26,195 nucleotides of DNA, taken from assembly GCA_003599475.1 (NCBI GenBank), contig QZKK01000092.1, positions 1 through 26,195 of the forward strand, given 5' to 3'. The notes under the pieces were generated by a model. That model worked only from the letters and a program-made list of their open reading frames with translations, made no database searches and was not told the origin of the DNA. The DNA comes from Desulfobacteraceae bacterium (GTDB lineage: Bacteria > Desulfobacterota > Desulfobacteria > Desulfobacterales > SURF-15). Within the stretch, counting starts at the first letter, position 1; each line of letters begins with the position of its first letter. Shown here in pieces: positions 15,598 through 22,659 of this stretch. A program made the position numbers and the translations under genes.

Positions 15598-16836
15598 CTA
15601 TCGCAGGCTTCTCAAAAACACCGATTGCCTGATTCGCGTCTCATAGTCGTTTCTGAAATACTTGAGGGTGTCCAGCACCGGGACCGCGGCCGCCTGCCCC
15701 AGCCCGCAAAGGGAGGAGACCATCATGGCGGCGGACAGATCTTCGAGAAGCTGAATATCCTCCTGCCTGCCGTCTCCCTGGGAAAGCCGGGTCAGGATCT
15801 CCATCATCGCCTCCGTTCCTTCCCTGCAAGGAGCGCATTTTCCGCAAGATTCCCCAGCGAGAAATGCCATGGTCCGGTAAACGAAATCGAGAACCTCCCG
15901 CGTCTGATCGAATACGATGACCGCCCCGGATCCGAGCACGGTTTCGTAAGCAAGCGGAGTGGTGATCATCGAATAGGGAATCACTCCTCCGGTTGCACCT
16001 CCGACCTGGACCATCTTGATGCTTTCGGCTCCTGCCAGATCGATGACGAGCTCTTTTAAGGGGCTTCCAAGGACCATCTCATAGACTCCGGGCCTGGCCA
16101 CGTCGCCGCATACGGAAAAGAGCTTGGTACCTTTGCTTTTTTCCGTTCCCATTGCGGAAAACCACCGCGCCCCGCGGGAGACGATCGGGGGGATGGTCAT
16201 CAGCGTTTCCACATTGTTTATAGCAGTGGGTTTCCCCCACAGGCCGATTGAAGAAGGAAACGGAGGTCTCAGACGCGCCTCGCCGCGCCTTCCCTCGATG
16301 GAGTCCATCAGCGCCGATTCCTCACCGCAGACGTAAGCCCCTGCGCCTTCGTGGATCTCGATCCTCAGCCCCTGGAGAAACCCCCTCTGCCGGGACTGCT
16401 CCGCGGCATCCTTCAAGCCATCCAGCAGATGATGGTATTCCGCCCTCAGATAGATGAACGCCCGGCCGGCGCCGATTGCGTATGCGGCGATTGCGATCCC
16501 TTCGATCAGGGTGAACGGATCGTGTTCGAGAAGATGCCTGTCCTTGAAGGCACCGACCTCGCCTTCGTCTGCATTGCAGATGAGAAACTTCTCATCTGCC
16601 TCCATCCTGCGGGCGAGCTCCCATTTGACCCCGCAGGAAAACCCGGCTCCGCCCCGGCCTTTCAGTTCCGAAGCCTTGATTTCCTGTACGACTTCATCGG
16701 GGGTCATGCGGGTTCGGGCTTTGTCCAATGCCTTGAAGCCGCCCCGGTCCAAAAAGGCATCGATATCCCCGGGATCGGTGACGCCGCAGTTGGCAAGAAG
16801 TATCTTTTTTTCCGGCACCGGCTCATCCTCCGTCAT
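15598..16836 (-). CDS. NuoF-like NAD(H)/FMN/[4Fe-4S] subunit
   Basis: A 412-aa protein of the NuoF/HoxF/HydB family, which exchanges electrons between NAD(H), FMN and Fe-S clusters. The FMN/NADH site shows as LKGRGGAGFSCGVKWE, CNADEGEVGAFKDRHLLE and GAYVCGEESALMDSIEGRRG. The SLBB segment follows at FSVCGDVARPGVYE. The [4Fe-4S] ligands are in ESCGKCAPCREGTEAM plus a later Cys in VSSLCGLGQ. It lacks the N-terminal thioredoxin-like and C-terminal ferredoxin extensions of some bifurcating enzymes. The start overlaps the NuoG/NuoE stop by 4 bp. As the next genes encode molybdenum hydroxylase subunits, I infer that it couples their substrate oxidation to NAD(P)+. Purification would be needed to show one complex. 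Confidence 0.94.
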   Translation of the reverse strand: MTEDEPVPEKKILLANCGVTDPGDIDAFLDRGGFKALDKARTRMTPDEVVQEIKASELKGRGGAGFSCGVKWELARRMEADEKFLICNADEGEVGAFKDRHLLEHDPFTLIEGIAIAAYAIGAGRAFIYLRAEYHHLLDGLKDAAEQSRQRGFLQGLRIEIHEGAGAYVCGEESALMDSIEGRRGEARLRPPFPSSIGLWGKPTAINNVETLMTIPPIVSRGARWFSAMGTEKSKGTKLFSVCGDVARPGVYEMVLGSPLKELVIDLAGAESIKMVQVGGATGGVIPYSMITTPLAYETVLGSGAVIVFDQTREVLDFVYRTMAFLAGESCGKCAPCREGTEAMMEILTRLSQGDGRQEDIQLLEDLSAAMMVSSLCGLGQAAAVPVLDTLKYFRNDYETRIRQSVFLRSLR

Positions 16837-17939
16837 GGGTACGCTCTCAGAATTTCTACAATTCTGTCCGGATGCAGGCGGCCATGGACTTCATCGTTGA
16901 TCCGCATGGCCGGAGCAGCGTCGCAGGCACCGATACAGCCTGTCAGCTCAAGAGAAAATTTTCCGTCTGCCGTAGTCTGGCCCGGCATGATCCCGATTTC
17001 CCCGGCCACGGAGTCGATGACCATTTGGTCTATGTCCGCATGCTTCATTGCGCAGGGGACGCCGTTGCAGATCCGGATCACGTACTTTCCCAGAGGCCGG
17101 GTGGAGAGGAATGAATAAAAAGTGGCAACGCCGTAGACTTCGCTGACGGGAATCCCCAGGGAACGGGCCGTTTCGGACATGAATTCCCGCGGCACATATC
17201 CAAACCGGCGCTGGGCTTCTTTGAGGCTTCCCAGCAGAACCGCGCGCCGCCTGCTTTCCGGAGCGTTTCTCTGAGGAAGAATCGTCCTCGCGCCCTCACC
17301 CGGTCCCTCTGTCCTGCTCAAGGCGCCCGTCGGGCAGTAGTCGGTGCAGATTCCGCAGTTCCGGCAAACTTCCGCACTCAGCGGGACATCCTGCCCCGCC
17401 ACGACCTTGGCGAGAAAACCCCGATAAGCCACGCCGTAGACAGACTTCCTCGCGATTTCCGTGCATGCCCCGATACATCTGCGGCACAGGATGCATCTGG
17501 ACATATCGCGGCGTACATAAGCGTTGAATTCCTCGATCGGATACCAGCGCGGTTTTCTCATCGGAAATCTGGGGGCTCCGACTTCCATCTCATCGGCCAG
17601 TTTTCGCAGCCCGCATGTACCGGTACGCGCGTCTGCAACACACTCCCCGGTATGCCCCGCCATCAGCAGTTCGACAATCGCCTTCCGGGCCGCCAGCACC
17701 TTCGGGGAGCGGCTCATGATCACCATCCCGTCTGCAATCGGAGTGTGGCAGGCACCGGCCAGGATCCGTGCACCCTCCACTTCCACCACACACATCCGGC
17801 AGTTTCCGGAAGGGGTCAAGTCCGGGCTGTAGCAAAGGGTGGGAATTTCGATTCCGACAGACCGCGCGGCTTCAAGGATCGTCATACCTTGGTGACCGGA
17901 AACCTGCCTGCCGTCGATTCTCGCCTTGATTTCGCTCAT
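16833..17939 (-). CDS. Fusion of NuoG-type Fe-S domain and NuoE-type [2Fe-2S] domain
   Basis: A 368-aa fusion. Residues about 1-80 form a [2Fe-2S] ferredoxin domain (CYSPDLTPSGNCRMC then a fourth Cys in AGACHTP). About 85-125 resembles the His/Cys-ligated cluster region of NuoG/HoxU (GHTGECV, TGTCGL). Two [4Fe-4S] motifs follow, CILCRRCIGAC and CRNCGICTDYC. From about 230 on, SLKEAQRRFGYVPREFM opens a NuoE domain with its [2Fe-2S] ligands in CNGVPC and CIGAC. NuoE is normally a separate protein placed before NuoF; here it is the C-terminus. It starts 15 bp after the ATPase gene with AGAGGA upstream, so it lies in the transporter transcript. Role inferred: electron wire between the hydroxylase and NuoF. 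Confidence 0.93.
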   Translation of the reverse strand: MSEIKARIDGRQVSGHQGMTILEAARSVGIEIPTLCYSPDLTPSGNCRMCVVEVEGARILAGACHTPIADGMVIMSRSPKVLAARKAIVELLMAGHTGECVADARTGTCGLRKLADEMEVGAPRFPMRKPRWYPIEEFNAYVRRDMSRCILCRRCIGACTEIARKSVYGVAYRGFLAKVVAGQDVPLSAEVCRNCGICTDYCPTGALSRTEGPGEGARTILPQRNAPESRRRAVLLGSLKEAQRRFGYVPREFMSETARSLGIPVSEVYGVATFYSFLSTRPLGKYVIRICNGVPCAMKHADIDQMVIDSVAGEIGIMPGQTTADGKFSLELTGCIGACDAAPAMRINDEVHGRLHPDRIVEILRAYP

Positions 17940-17954
17940 TGCGTCCTCTTTGCG

Positions 17955-19085
17955 CTACGCGCACCGCCGGAGCACCGGAGCCTCTCCATCAAACAGGTGG
18001 ATGGCATCCGGAGCCGCATGCACCCATACCGTATCCCCGGCAGCATATCTTTCGTCTGCCGGTACGACGGATTTGATTTCACTGCGGGACACATCGCCGA
18101 GGACAACGGTCAATACGGTTGTTTCACCCTGGAATTCGGTAATTTTCACCGAGCCCGGGATCGATGCGTTTCCTTTGGTATTTTCCTGGGTTTTGTCCGG
18201 TTTGTTCCGCAGCAGCCTGACTTGCTGGGGGCGAAAACCGACCGTGATTCCGGCGCCTGCATATTTTTCATCGATTTCTCCGCGAAACGGCAGCAGCACC
18301 TTTCCTTCGGGCGTCGGAATGGAAACCTCCCCCCGGCTTTCCATCCGTCCGCCCACAAGATTCATCGAAGGCTCCCCTACGAAGCAGGCGACGAACCGGT
18401 TTGCCGGCCGGTTCCATATCTCGTCCACCGTCCCGATCTGCTGGAGTTCGGCGCGGTTGATGATGGCCAGCCGGTCGCAAAGGGAGATGGCCTCCGCCTG
18501 GTCGTGGGTGACGTAGACGGTCGTCAGGCCGAGCTCGTCGTGGAGCCTTCGAATCCGGGCTCGAAGCGCGGCCCGGACCCGCTGATCCATATGAGAGATC
18601 GGTTCGTCGAGGAGCGTCACGTTCGGTTTTCGCACGAAGGCTCGAGCCAGCGACACCCTCTGTTGGTGTCCTCCGGCAAGAGAGGAAGGGTACTTGTTCA
18701 ACACCGGGATGAGGTCCAGCAGTTCGGCGATCCAGGTGACCTTCCGATCCACTTCGGCGCCGCTCATTTTCCTTGCCCGCAGGGGGAATGCGATATTTTC
18801 GTATACGGTCAGCCGCTGGTAGAGGGCATAGGATTCGAAAGCAAGCGCGATGTTTCTTTCCGCCGGCCCCAGGTTGTTTACGGGTTTTCCGTCAAAGGAG
18901 ATCTCCCCCCGGCTGATCTCTTCCAGGCCGGCCAGCATGCGCAGCGTCGAGCTCTTCCCGCCTCCCGAAGGACCTAGAATCGCCAGAAATTCCCGGTCCC
19001 GGCAGGTGAAGCTGAGGTCTTTCACGCCGACCACATTTCCACGCGGATAGATCTTCCATACATGGTTCACGACGATTTGGCTCAT
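17955..19085 (-). CDS. Carbohydrate ABC transporter ATPase (second of two)
   Basis: A 376-aa MalK/UgpC-type ATPase that powers a CUT1 importer from the cytoplasmic face. Walker A is GPSGGGKSS, Walker B VTLLDEP, and the H-loop is in VTHDQAEA. The signature motif reads LAGGHQQR rather than the usual LSGGQQQR. The C-terminal OB-fold/TOBE regulatory domain is present from about residue 240 (VGFRPQQVRLL). It starts 12 bp after the first ATPase gene. Two distinct ATPase genes suggest a heterodimeric motor, as in the glycerol transporter GlpSTPQV of Rhizobium. Which ATP site is fully active is unknown. Confidence 0.93.
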   Translation of the reverse strand: MSQIVVNHVWKIYPRGNVVGVKDLSFTCRDREFLAILGPSGGGKSSTLRMLAGLEEISRGEISFDGKPVNNLGPAERNIALAFESYALYQRLTVYENIAFPLRARKMSGAEVDRKVTWIAELLDLIPVLNKYPSSLAGGHQQRVSLARAFVRKPNVTLLDEPISHMDQRVRAALRARIRRLHDELGLTTVYVTHDQAEAISLCDRLAIINRAELQQIGTVDEIWNRPANRFVACFVGEPSMNLVGGRMESRGEVSIPTPEGKVLLPFRGEIDEKYAGAGITVGFRPQQVRLLRNKPDKTQENTKGNASIPGSVKITEFQGETTVLTVVLGDVSRSEIKSVVPADERYAAGDTVWVHAAPDAIHLFDGEAPVLRRCA

Positions 19086-19097
19086 TTCTCAAGATCC

Positions 19098-20228
19098 TTA
19101 CACCCTGGATACATCTACGGTATTCCGGAAGAAAAACATCCGGTTCTGGTCGAAATCAAGCCACAGATCCTCTGAAAGCCTGTAGTCGCAAACACCTCTT
19201 TCGCACCGGAATCGGACATGGAGGAAGCAGTTTTTCAAATCGAAGGTTACGATGCTGCTTTCGGCTCCCTGGGCGACGGCATACACCGGCAGCCGGACGG
19301 AGCACCCCGATAATTTCTCCCGGCCCAGTGCAATGTGCTCGCATCGGATCCCGAGCCGGCTCAACGTGCAGCCGTTCTCATGCCGTGAGACTTCCTGCAT
19401 GGGCCGGATTTTGTCCGCCCGGATCTCCAGCAGGAAGTTTTCTCCGGCCTTGAAGAAGGCTTTGCCGTCGCGGGTCGTAACTTCACCGTCGATGAGGTTC
19501 ATGGGAGGCTCGCCGATGAGGCTTCCCACATAATCCGTGGCAGGGGCATGATAGACTTCTTCAGGGGTCCCCTCCTGCTCGATGGCACCCCTTCGCAATA
19601 CGACGATGCGGTCGGAAAGGCCCAGCGCTTCCCGATAGTCGTGGGTGACATAGATGATCGTGCTGCGGTATTTCGAGGCGAATTCTTTGAGCAGGCTCTG
19701 GGTGGAGAACTTGAGCCTTGCGTCCAGGTGTGCGATGGGCTCATCCAGAAGATACACCCGGGGGCGCCGGATCAGAGCCCTGGCAAGGGATACCCGCTGC
19801 TTCTGGCCCCCGCTCAGATGCTGAGGCAGTCTTTCCAGGAGTTCGTCGATTCCGAGAAAACCCGCAATCTCTCCGACGCGCTCTCTTTCCTGCCTCCGGG
19901 TCAACCTGAGACCCCACCTCGGAGCTCGCAAGGGGAAAGCGATATTGTCGTAGACCTTCATATGAGGATAGAGGTTGTAGGTCTCAAAGGCCATGGATAC
20001 ATTTCTGTCCCTGGGGAGAAGATCGTTTACGACCTGATCGTCGAAGTAAATCTTTCCCGAGCTGACCTTTTCGATACCGGCGAGCATCTTCAGGATCGTG
20101 CTCTTTCCGGCACCGGTTGGACCGATGATGGAGAGAAATTCCCCCTCCCGGCAGCTCAGGCTCACCTCCCTGACGGCGGGTTTGCTTCCGTAAAATTTGC
20201 TCACTTTTTCCAGCCTGACTCCGGTCAT
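19098..20228 (-). CDS. Carbohydrate ABC transporter ATPase (first of two)
   Basis: A 376-aa MalK-like ATPase with canonical motifs: Walker A GPTGAGKST, Q-loop region AFETYNLYPHM, signature LSGGQKQR, Walker B VYLLDEP and H-loop VTHDYREA. The C-terminal domain (about 240-376) is divergent and Cys/Arg-rich (HVRFRCERGVCDYRL). The start at 20228 follows a GAGGAGGAGG ribosome binding site that lies inside the previous small gene. It differs clearly from its neighbour ATPase, so this is not a recent duplication. Paired with it, it should drive the two permeases encoded upstream. Confidence 0.93.
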   Translation of the reverse strand: MTGVRLEKVSKFYGSKPAVREVSLSCREGEFLSIIGPTGAGKSTILKMLAGIEKVSSGKIYFDDQVVNDLLPRDRNVSMAFETYNLYPHMKVYDNIAFPLRAPRWGLRLTRRQERERVGEIAGFLGIDELLERLPQHLSGGQKQRVSLARALIRRPRVYLLDEPIAHLDARLKFSTQSLLKEFASKYRSTIIYVTHDYREALGLSDRIVVLRRGAIEQEGTPEEVYHAPATDYVGSLIGEPPMNLIDGEVTTRDGKAFFKAGENFLLEIRADKIRPMQEVSRHENGCTLSRLGIRCEHIALGREKLSGCSVRLPVYAVAQGAESSIVTFDLKNCFLHVRFRCERGVCDYRLSEDLWLDFDQNRMFFFRNTVDVSRV

Positions 20229-20230
20229 GT

Positions 20231-20419
20231 CTATTCTTCCTCCTCCTCAAACGGGCGAGGTCCGTATTTGAAGAGCGCTGCGGCGGCAATGGTTGCGAGG
20301 ATCGCACCGACCCACTGCGGGAGAACACTCTCCACAAACCGGAGCCAGAAAAAGTTGAATCCGATCCAAAGCATAATCGCCCAGAAGAGCCAGTTTCCGA
20401 TGGTCATTCGCGGAAGCAT
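20231..20419 (-). CDS. Small two-segment membrane protein
   Basis: A 62-aa protein with two hydrophobic stretches, LFWAIMLWIGFNFFWLRF (about 10-27) and VGAILATIAAAALF (about 37-50), and an acidic tail of five Glu. AAAGGAG precedes the ATG at 20419. Its place between permease and ATPase genes recalls the small membrane protein GlpU of two-ATPase glycerol transporters; sequence alone does not let me assign it to that family. It may be a small transporter accessory subunit. The poly-Glu tail is written by GAG/GAA codons that double as the ribosome binding site of the next gene. Confidence 0.7.
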   Translation of the reverse strand: MLPRMTIGNWLFWAIMLWIGFNFFWLRFVESVLPQWVGAILATIAAAALFKYGPRPFEEEEE

Positions 20420-20435
20420 CCGTCGCTCCTTTAGT

Positions 20436-20477
20436 GTTCAGGGTTCAGCGTTCAGGGTTCAGGGTTCAGCGTTTAGA
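20436..20477 (+). repeat. GTTCAGG heptamer array (6 units)
   Basis: Six contiguous 7-mers: GTTCAGG, GTTCAGC, GTTCAGG, GTTCAGG, GTTCAGC and GTTTAGA. It belongs to the same family as 15525-15560. It lies in the 209-bp gap between the MalG-type permease and the small membrane protein. Confidence 0.88.
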
Positions 20478-20585
20478 GCTCAAATCCTGCTCACTGTTCT
20501 CCGTCATCCGTCGTCCGGCTTCTGACTTCCGTCCTTCCCCTCTCTCCTCTCCGCCCTACGCATCCTGCTCTCTGCTGAACGAATC

Positions 20586-20609
20586 TTCTCATCTTCTATA
20601 CTTCTCACT
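20586..20609 (+). repeat. TTCTCATC octamer array (3 units)
   Basis: TTCTCATC, TTCTATAC and TTCTCACT follow one another in 8-nt register. This is the same family as 8141-8172 and 14838-14860. Confidence 0.6.
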
Positions 20610-20628
20610 ATACACGCTTTCCTCCCGC

Positions 20629-21444
20629 CTATCCCTTCACGGCTCCGAATGTCAGCCCACGGATGATGTAGCGCTGCATCAGCCAGGCCGCCAGCAGTGT
20701 TGGGAGCATGGAAATGCCTGCGCTTGCGGCCATTGGGCCGTACTGGACCTCGATGGAGCCCCAGAAAGAAGATGTCAGCACGTTGACCGTTCGTGCAGAT
20801 AACCGTGTGAACAGAAATGCATAGAAAAACTCATTCCAGGACCATATCAGACAGAACACCGTGGTGACGGCAAGACCGGGAAGAATCAGGGGGAATACGA
20901 TCTTACGGAAGACCTCCATCCTTCCGTATCCATCGACCATTGCGGCCTGCTCGAGTTCGGGCGGCACCTCCCGGAAGAAACCGTACAACAGGAAAGTGGC
21001 AAACGACGTGTTGAAGTAAATGTACAGGAGAATCAGCCCCGCGTGGGTGTCGAGCAGTCCCAGGGTTCGGAAAATGATGAAAAAGGGAAGGGCCGCTACG
21101 ACGCCGGGAAACATCCGCGTGGAAATGGTTACAAACAGCAAATGCCCGCCGCCGGTGTTCCATCGGGAAAAACTGTAAGCCGCCGGTACGGAAACCAGCA
21201 TGACAAAGAGCGTGCTGATCCCGCTGACTATCCCCGTATTCCCCAGATTGAACCAGAAGGGGTAATCTGCAAACAAGCGCCGGAAGTTGTCCAGGGTGGG
21301 GGAAAAGACGATCAATTTCTTCAATTCGGTTGTAAAGATATCGTTGGGTGCTTTGAAGGCAGTCAGATAAATCCACAACAGGGGCCCGATCACAACGGAT
21401 AGAACCATCAGGGTGATCCCCCAGAACAAGGCTTTTTTTATCAT
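20629..21444 (-). CDS. Carbohydrate ABC transporter permease, MalG type
   Basis: A 271-aa inner-membrane permease of the CUT1 family, about six transmembrane segments, starting with an N-terminal helix (LFWGITLMVLSVVIGPLLWI). The EAA loop that contacts the ATPases is clear: EVPPELEQAAMVDGYGRMEV followed by FPLILPGL. SVPAAYSFSRW and the C-terminal RYIIRGLTFGAVKG are typical of the MalG subgroup. It pairs with the MalF-type permease, 177 bp upstream in the operon. That gap is unusually long for paired permeases and is filled by a structured repeat. The start at 21444 has GGGGGA about 10 bp upstream. Confidence 0.93.
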   Translation of the reverse strand: MIKKALFWGITLMVLSVVIGPLLWIYLTAFKAPNDIFTTELKKLIVFSPTLDNFRRLFADYPFWFNLGNTGIVSGISTLFVMLVSVPAAYSFSRWNTGGGHLLFVTISTRMFPGVVAALPFFIIFRTLGLLDTHAGLILLYIYFNTSFATFLLYGFFREVPPELEQAAMVDGYGRMEVFRKIVFPLILPGLAVTTVFCLIWSWNEFFYAFLFTRLSARTVNVLTSSFWGSIEVQYGPMAASAGISMLPTLLAAWLMQRYIIRGLTFGAVKG

Positions 21445-21463
21445 CTGTCATTTCCCCCGTTTC

Positions 21464-21581
21464 TGAACCGAAAAAGCGAGCGCATTCCCCGCTGCTTGCG
21501 GCGGGGTTAGCGAGCGGATCTAAATTAGATAGAATTCCTTACGGAGGAAGATTCCCTGCAGCTTGCTGCAGGGTCTTCAAT
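21464..21581 (+). repeat. Structured palindromic element, copy A (short-loop form)
   Basis: A 118-bp element made almost wholly of inverted repeats. Hairpin 1 (21487-21506) is CCCCGCTG-CTTG-CGGCGGGG. It is flanked by GCGAGCG on both sides. A 13-bp palindrome ATCTAAATTAGAT (21518-21530) follows, then an imperfect hairpin (21532-21554), then hairpin 4 (21554-21573), CCCTGCAG-CTTG-CTGCAGGG. Both terminal hairpins have the same CTTG tetraloop. A longer, inverted copy lies at 26012-26192. It sits between the two permease genes, so the operon mRNA would carry it. Confidence 0.85.
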
Positions 21582-21599
21582 CCGCAACAAACCCGCAAT

Positions 21600-21614
21600 C
21601 CCGCCTCCGGCGGG
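21600..21614. other. Short hairpin next to the permease stop
   Basis: CCCGCC-TCC-GGCGGG forms a 6-bp stem 7 bp beyond the stop of the MalF-type permease gene. There is no T-tract, so it is not a canonical terminator. With copy A it may stabilise the upstream mRNA or reduce read-through. Confidence 0.45.
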
Positions 21615-21621
21615 AAACCCT

Positions 21622-22575
21622 CTACCGGATGACGCCCAGAGACTTCATCAGAAGTCGAAACATCCCTGCACAAAGAGCGATGGTCAAAAATAGGGAAAAT
21701 ATCGCCATGGACGAACCATAACCGATATCAAAGTAGACAAATGCCGTTCGGTAGACGATCCAGTCCAGCAATTCCGTTCCGACCCCTCCTCGGGTCGTGC
21801 CGTACAGCGGATCAAACAGCCGGATCAGCCACATGGTTCTCAGCACGATGATGATCATGATAAGCGGGCTCAGCATGGGCAACGTCAGCCTGCGAAAGGC
21901 ATACCACCCCGAGGCGCCGTCCACTCTGGCCGCTTCGAAAACATCCCTGGGCAGGCTCCGCAAACCGGCCAGCAAGACAAAGATGGAAAACGGAAGCCAC
22001 TGCCAGATGGTGATGATGCAAATGGTAAAGAGTGCAAACCGAGGCGACCACCAGTAGATCTTGCCCAGCCCGGCGCCGGACAGGATCTGGTTGACGGCCC
22101 CGAAATCGTACTCCAGCATGAAGTTCCAAAGCAGGGAAAGTACCAAAGGAGCAACGAGCAGCGGTAAAAGCGCAAACCCCCGAACGACGTTCTGCCCCTT
22201 GAATTCCCTGTTCCAGAGCAGCGCAAGTCCCAGACCGATCACCAGTTCGGCGACAATGCAGACAATCAGGACCTCCAGCGTACGCCCCAACGCCAGCAGA
22301 AACGATCCGTCGTGGAGCATCTGCCGGTAGTTTTTCAACCCGATGAACAATGCCTCCCCCTGCATTCCCCACTCGTGAAAGGAGTAGTAGATGCAGTAAA
22401 ACAACGGATAGAGCATGAAAATCAGCAGCAGCAGCACCAGGGGAATCAGCAGGGTCCACTTGAAGTTCTTTTCACTGGTGAGCGTTTCCCAAATCGAGGG
22501 TCGTCCGGCTGCTGTGGCGGATTGAGGGAAGCCTGCGGCCTCGCAGGCCCTTTCACTTGCCGGATGCGTTTTCAC
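21622..22575 (-). CDS. Carbohydrate ABC transporter permease, MalF type
   Basis: A 317-aa CUT1 permease with about six transmembrane segments; the first is LLIPLVLLLLIFMLYPLFYC. The EAA loop is LPRDVFEAARVDGASGWYAF followed by LPMLSPL. I start it at the GTG at 22575, because AGAGGAGG lies directly upstream and the encoded protein has normal family length. The frame stays open to 22659, abutting the binding-protein stop, but that extension is not family-like; an ATG at 22596 is a second choice. It forms the membrane channel with the MalG-type permease. Confidence 0.9.
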   Translation of the reverse strand: MKTHPASERACEAAGFPQSATAAGRPSIWETLTSEKNFKWTLLIPLVLLLLIFMLYPLFYCIYYSFHEWGMQGEALFIGLKNYRQMLHDGSFLLALGRTLEVLIVCIVAELVIGLGLALLWNREFKGQNVVRGFALLPLLVAPLVLSLLWNFMLEYDFGAVNQILSGAGLGKIYWWSPRFALFTICIITIWQWLPFSIFVLLAGLRSLPRDVFEAARVDGASGWYAFRRLTLPMLSPLIMIIIVLRTMWLIRLFDPLYGTTRGGVGTELLDWIVYRTAFVYFDIGYGSSMAIFSLFLTIALCAGMFRLLMKSLGVIR

Positions 22576-22659
22576 GTCTCCTCCTCTGAAAGACATCGAG
22601 GACTGAATCGGCACCCCGGAAAGGTATTGCCCCTCGGGGGTGCCCTTGAATTTCAGCAA

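Noticed and set aside
17652..18977. 441-codon plus-strand frame across the NuoG/E and ATPase genes
   Set aside because: It crosses two strongly supported genes on the other strand; composition is not protein-like.
21464..21581. Insertion sequence or integron attC site for the palindromic element
   Set aside because: There is no transposase or integrase gene nearby and no attC-type core sites; it is better described as a small dispersed structured repeat.
21600..21614. Rho-independent terminator between the permease genes
   Set aside because: The stem is GC-rich but no T-tract follows on the transcribed strand, and the downstream genes clearly belong to the same transporter.
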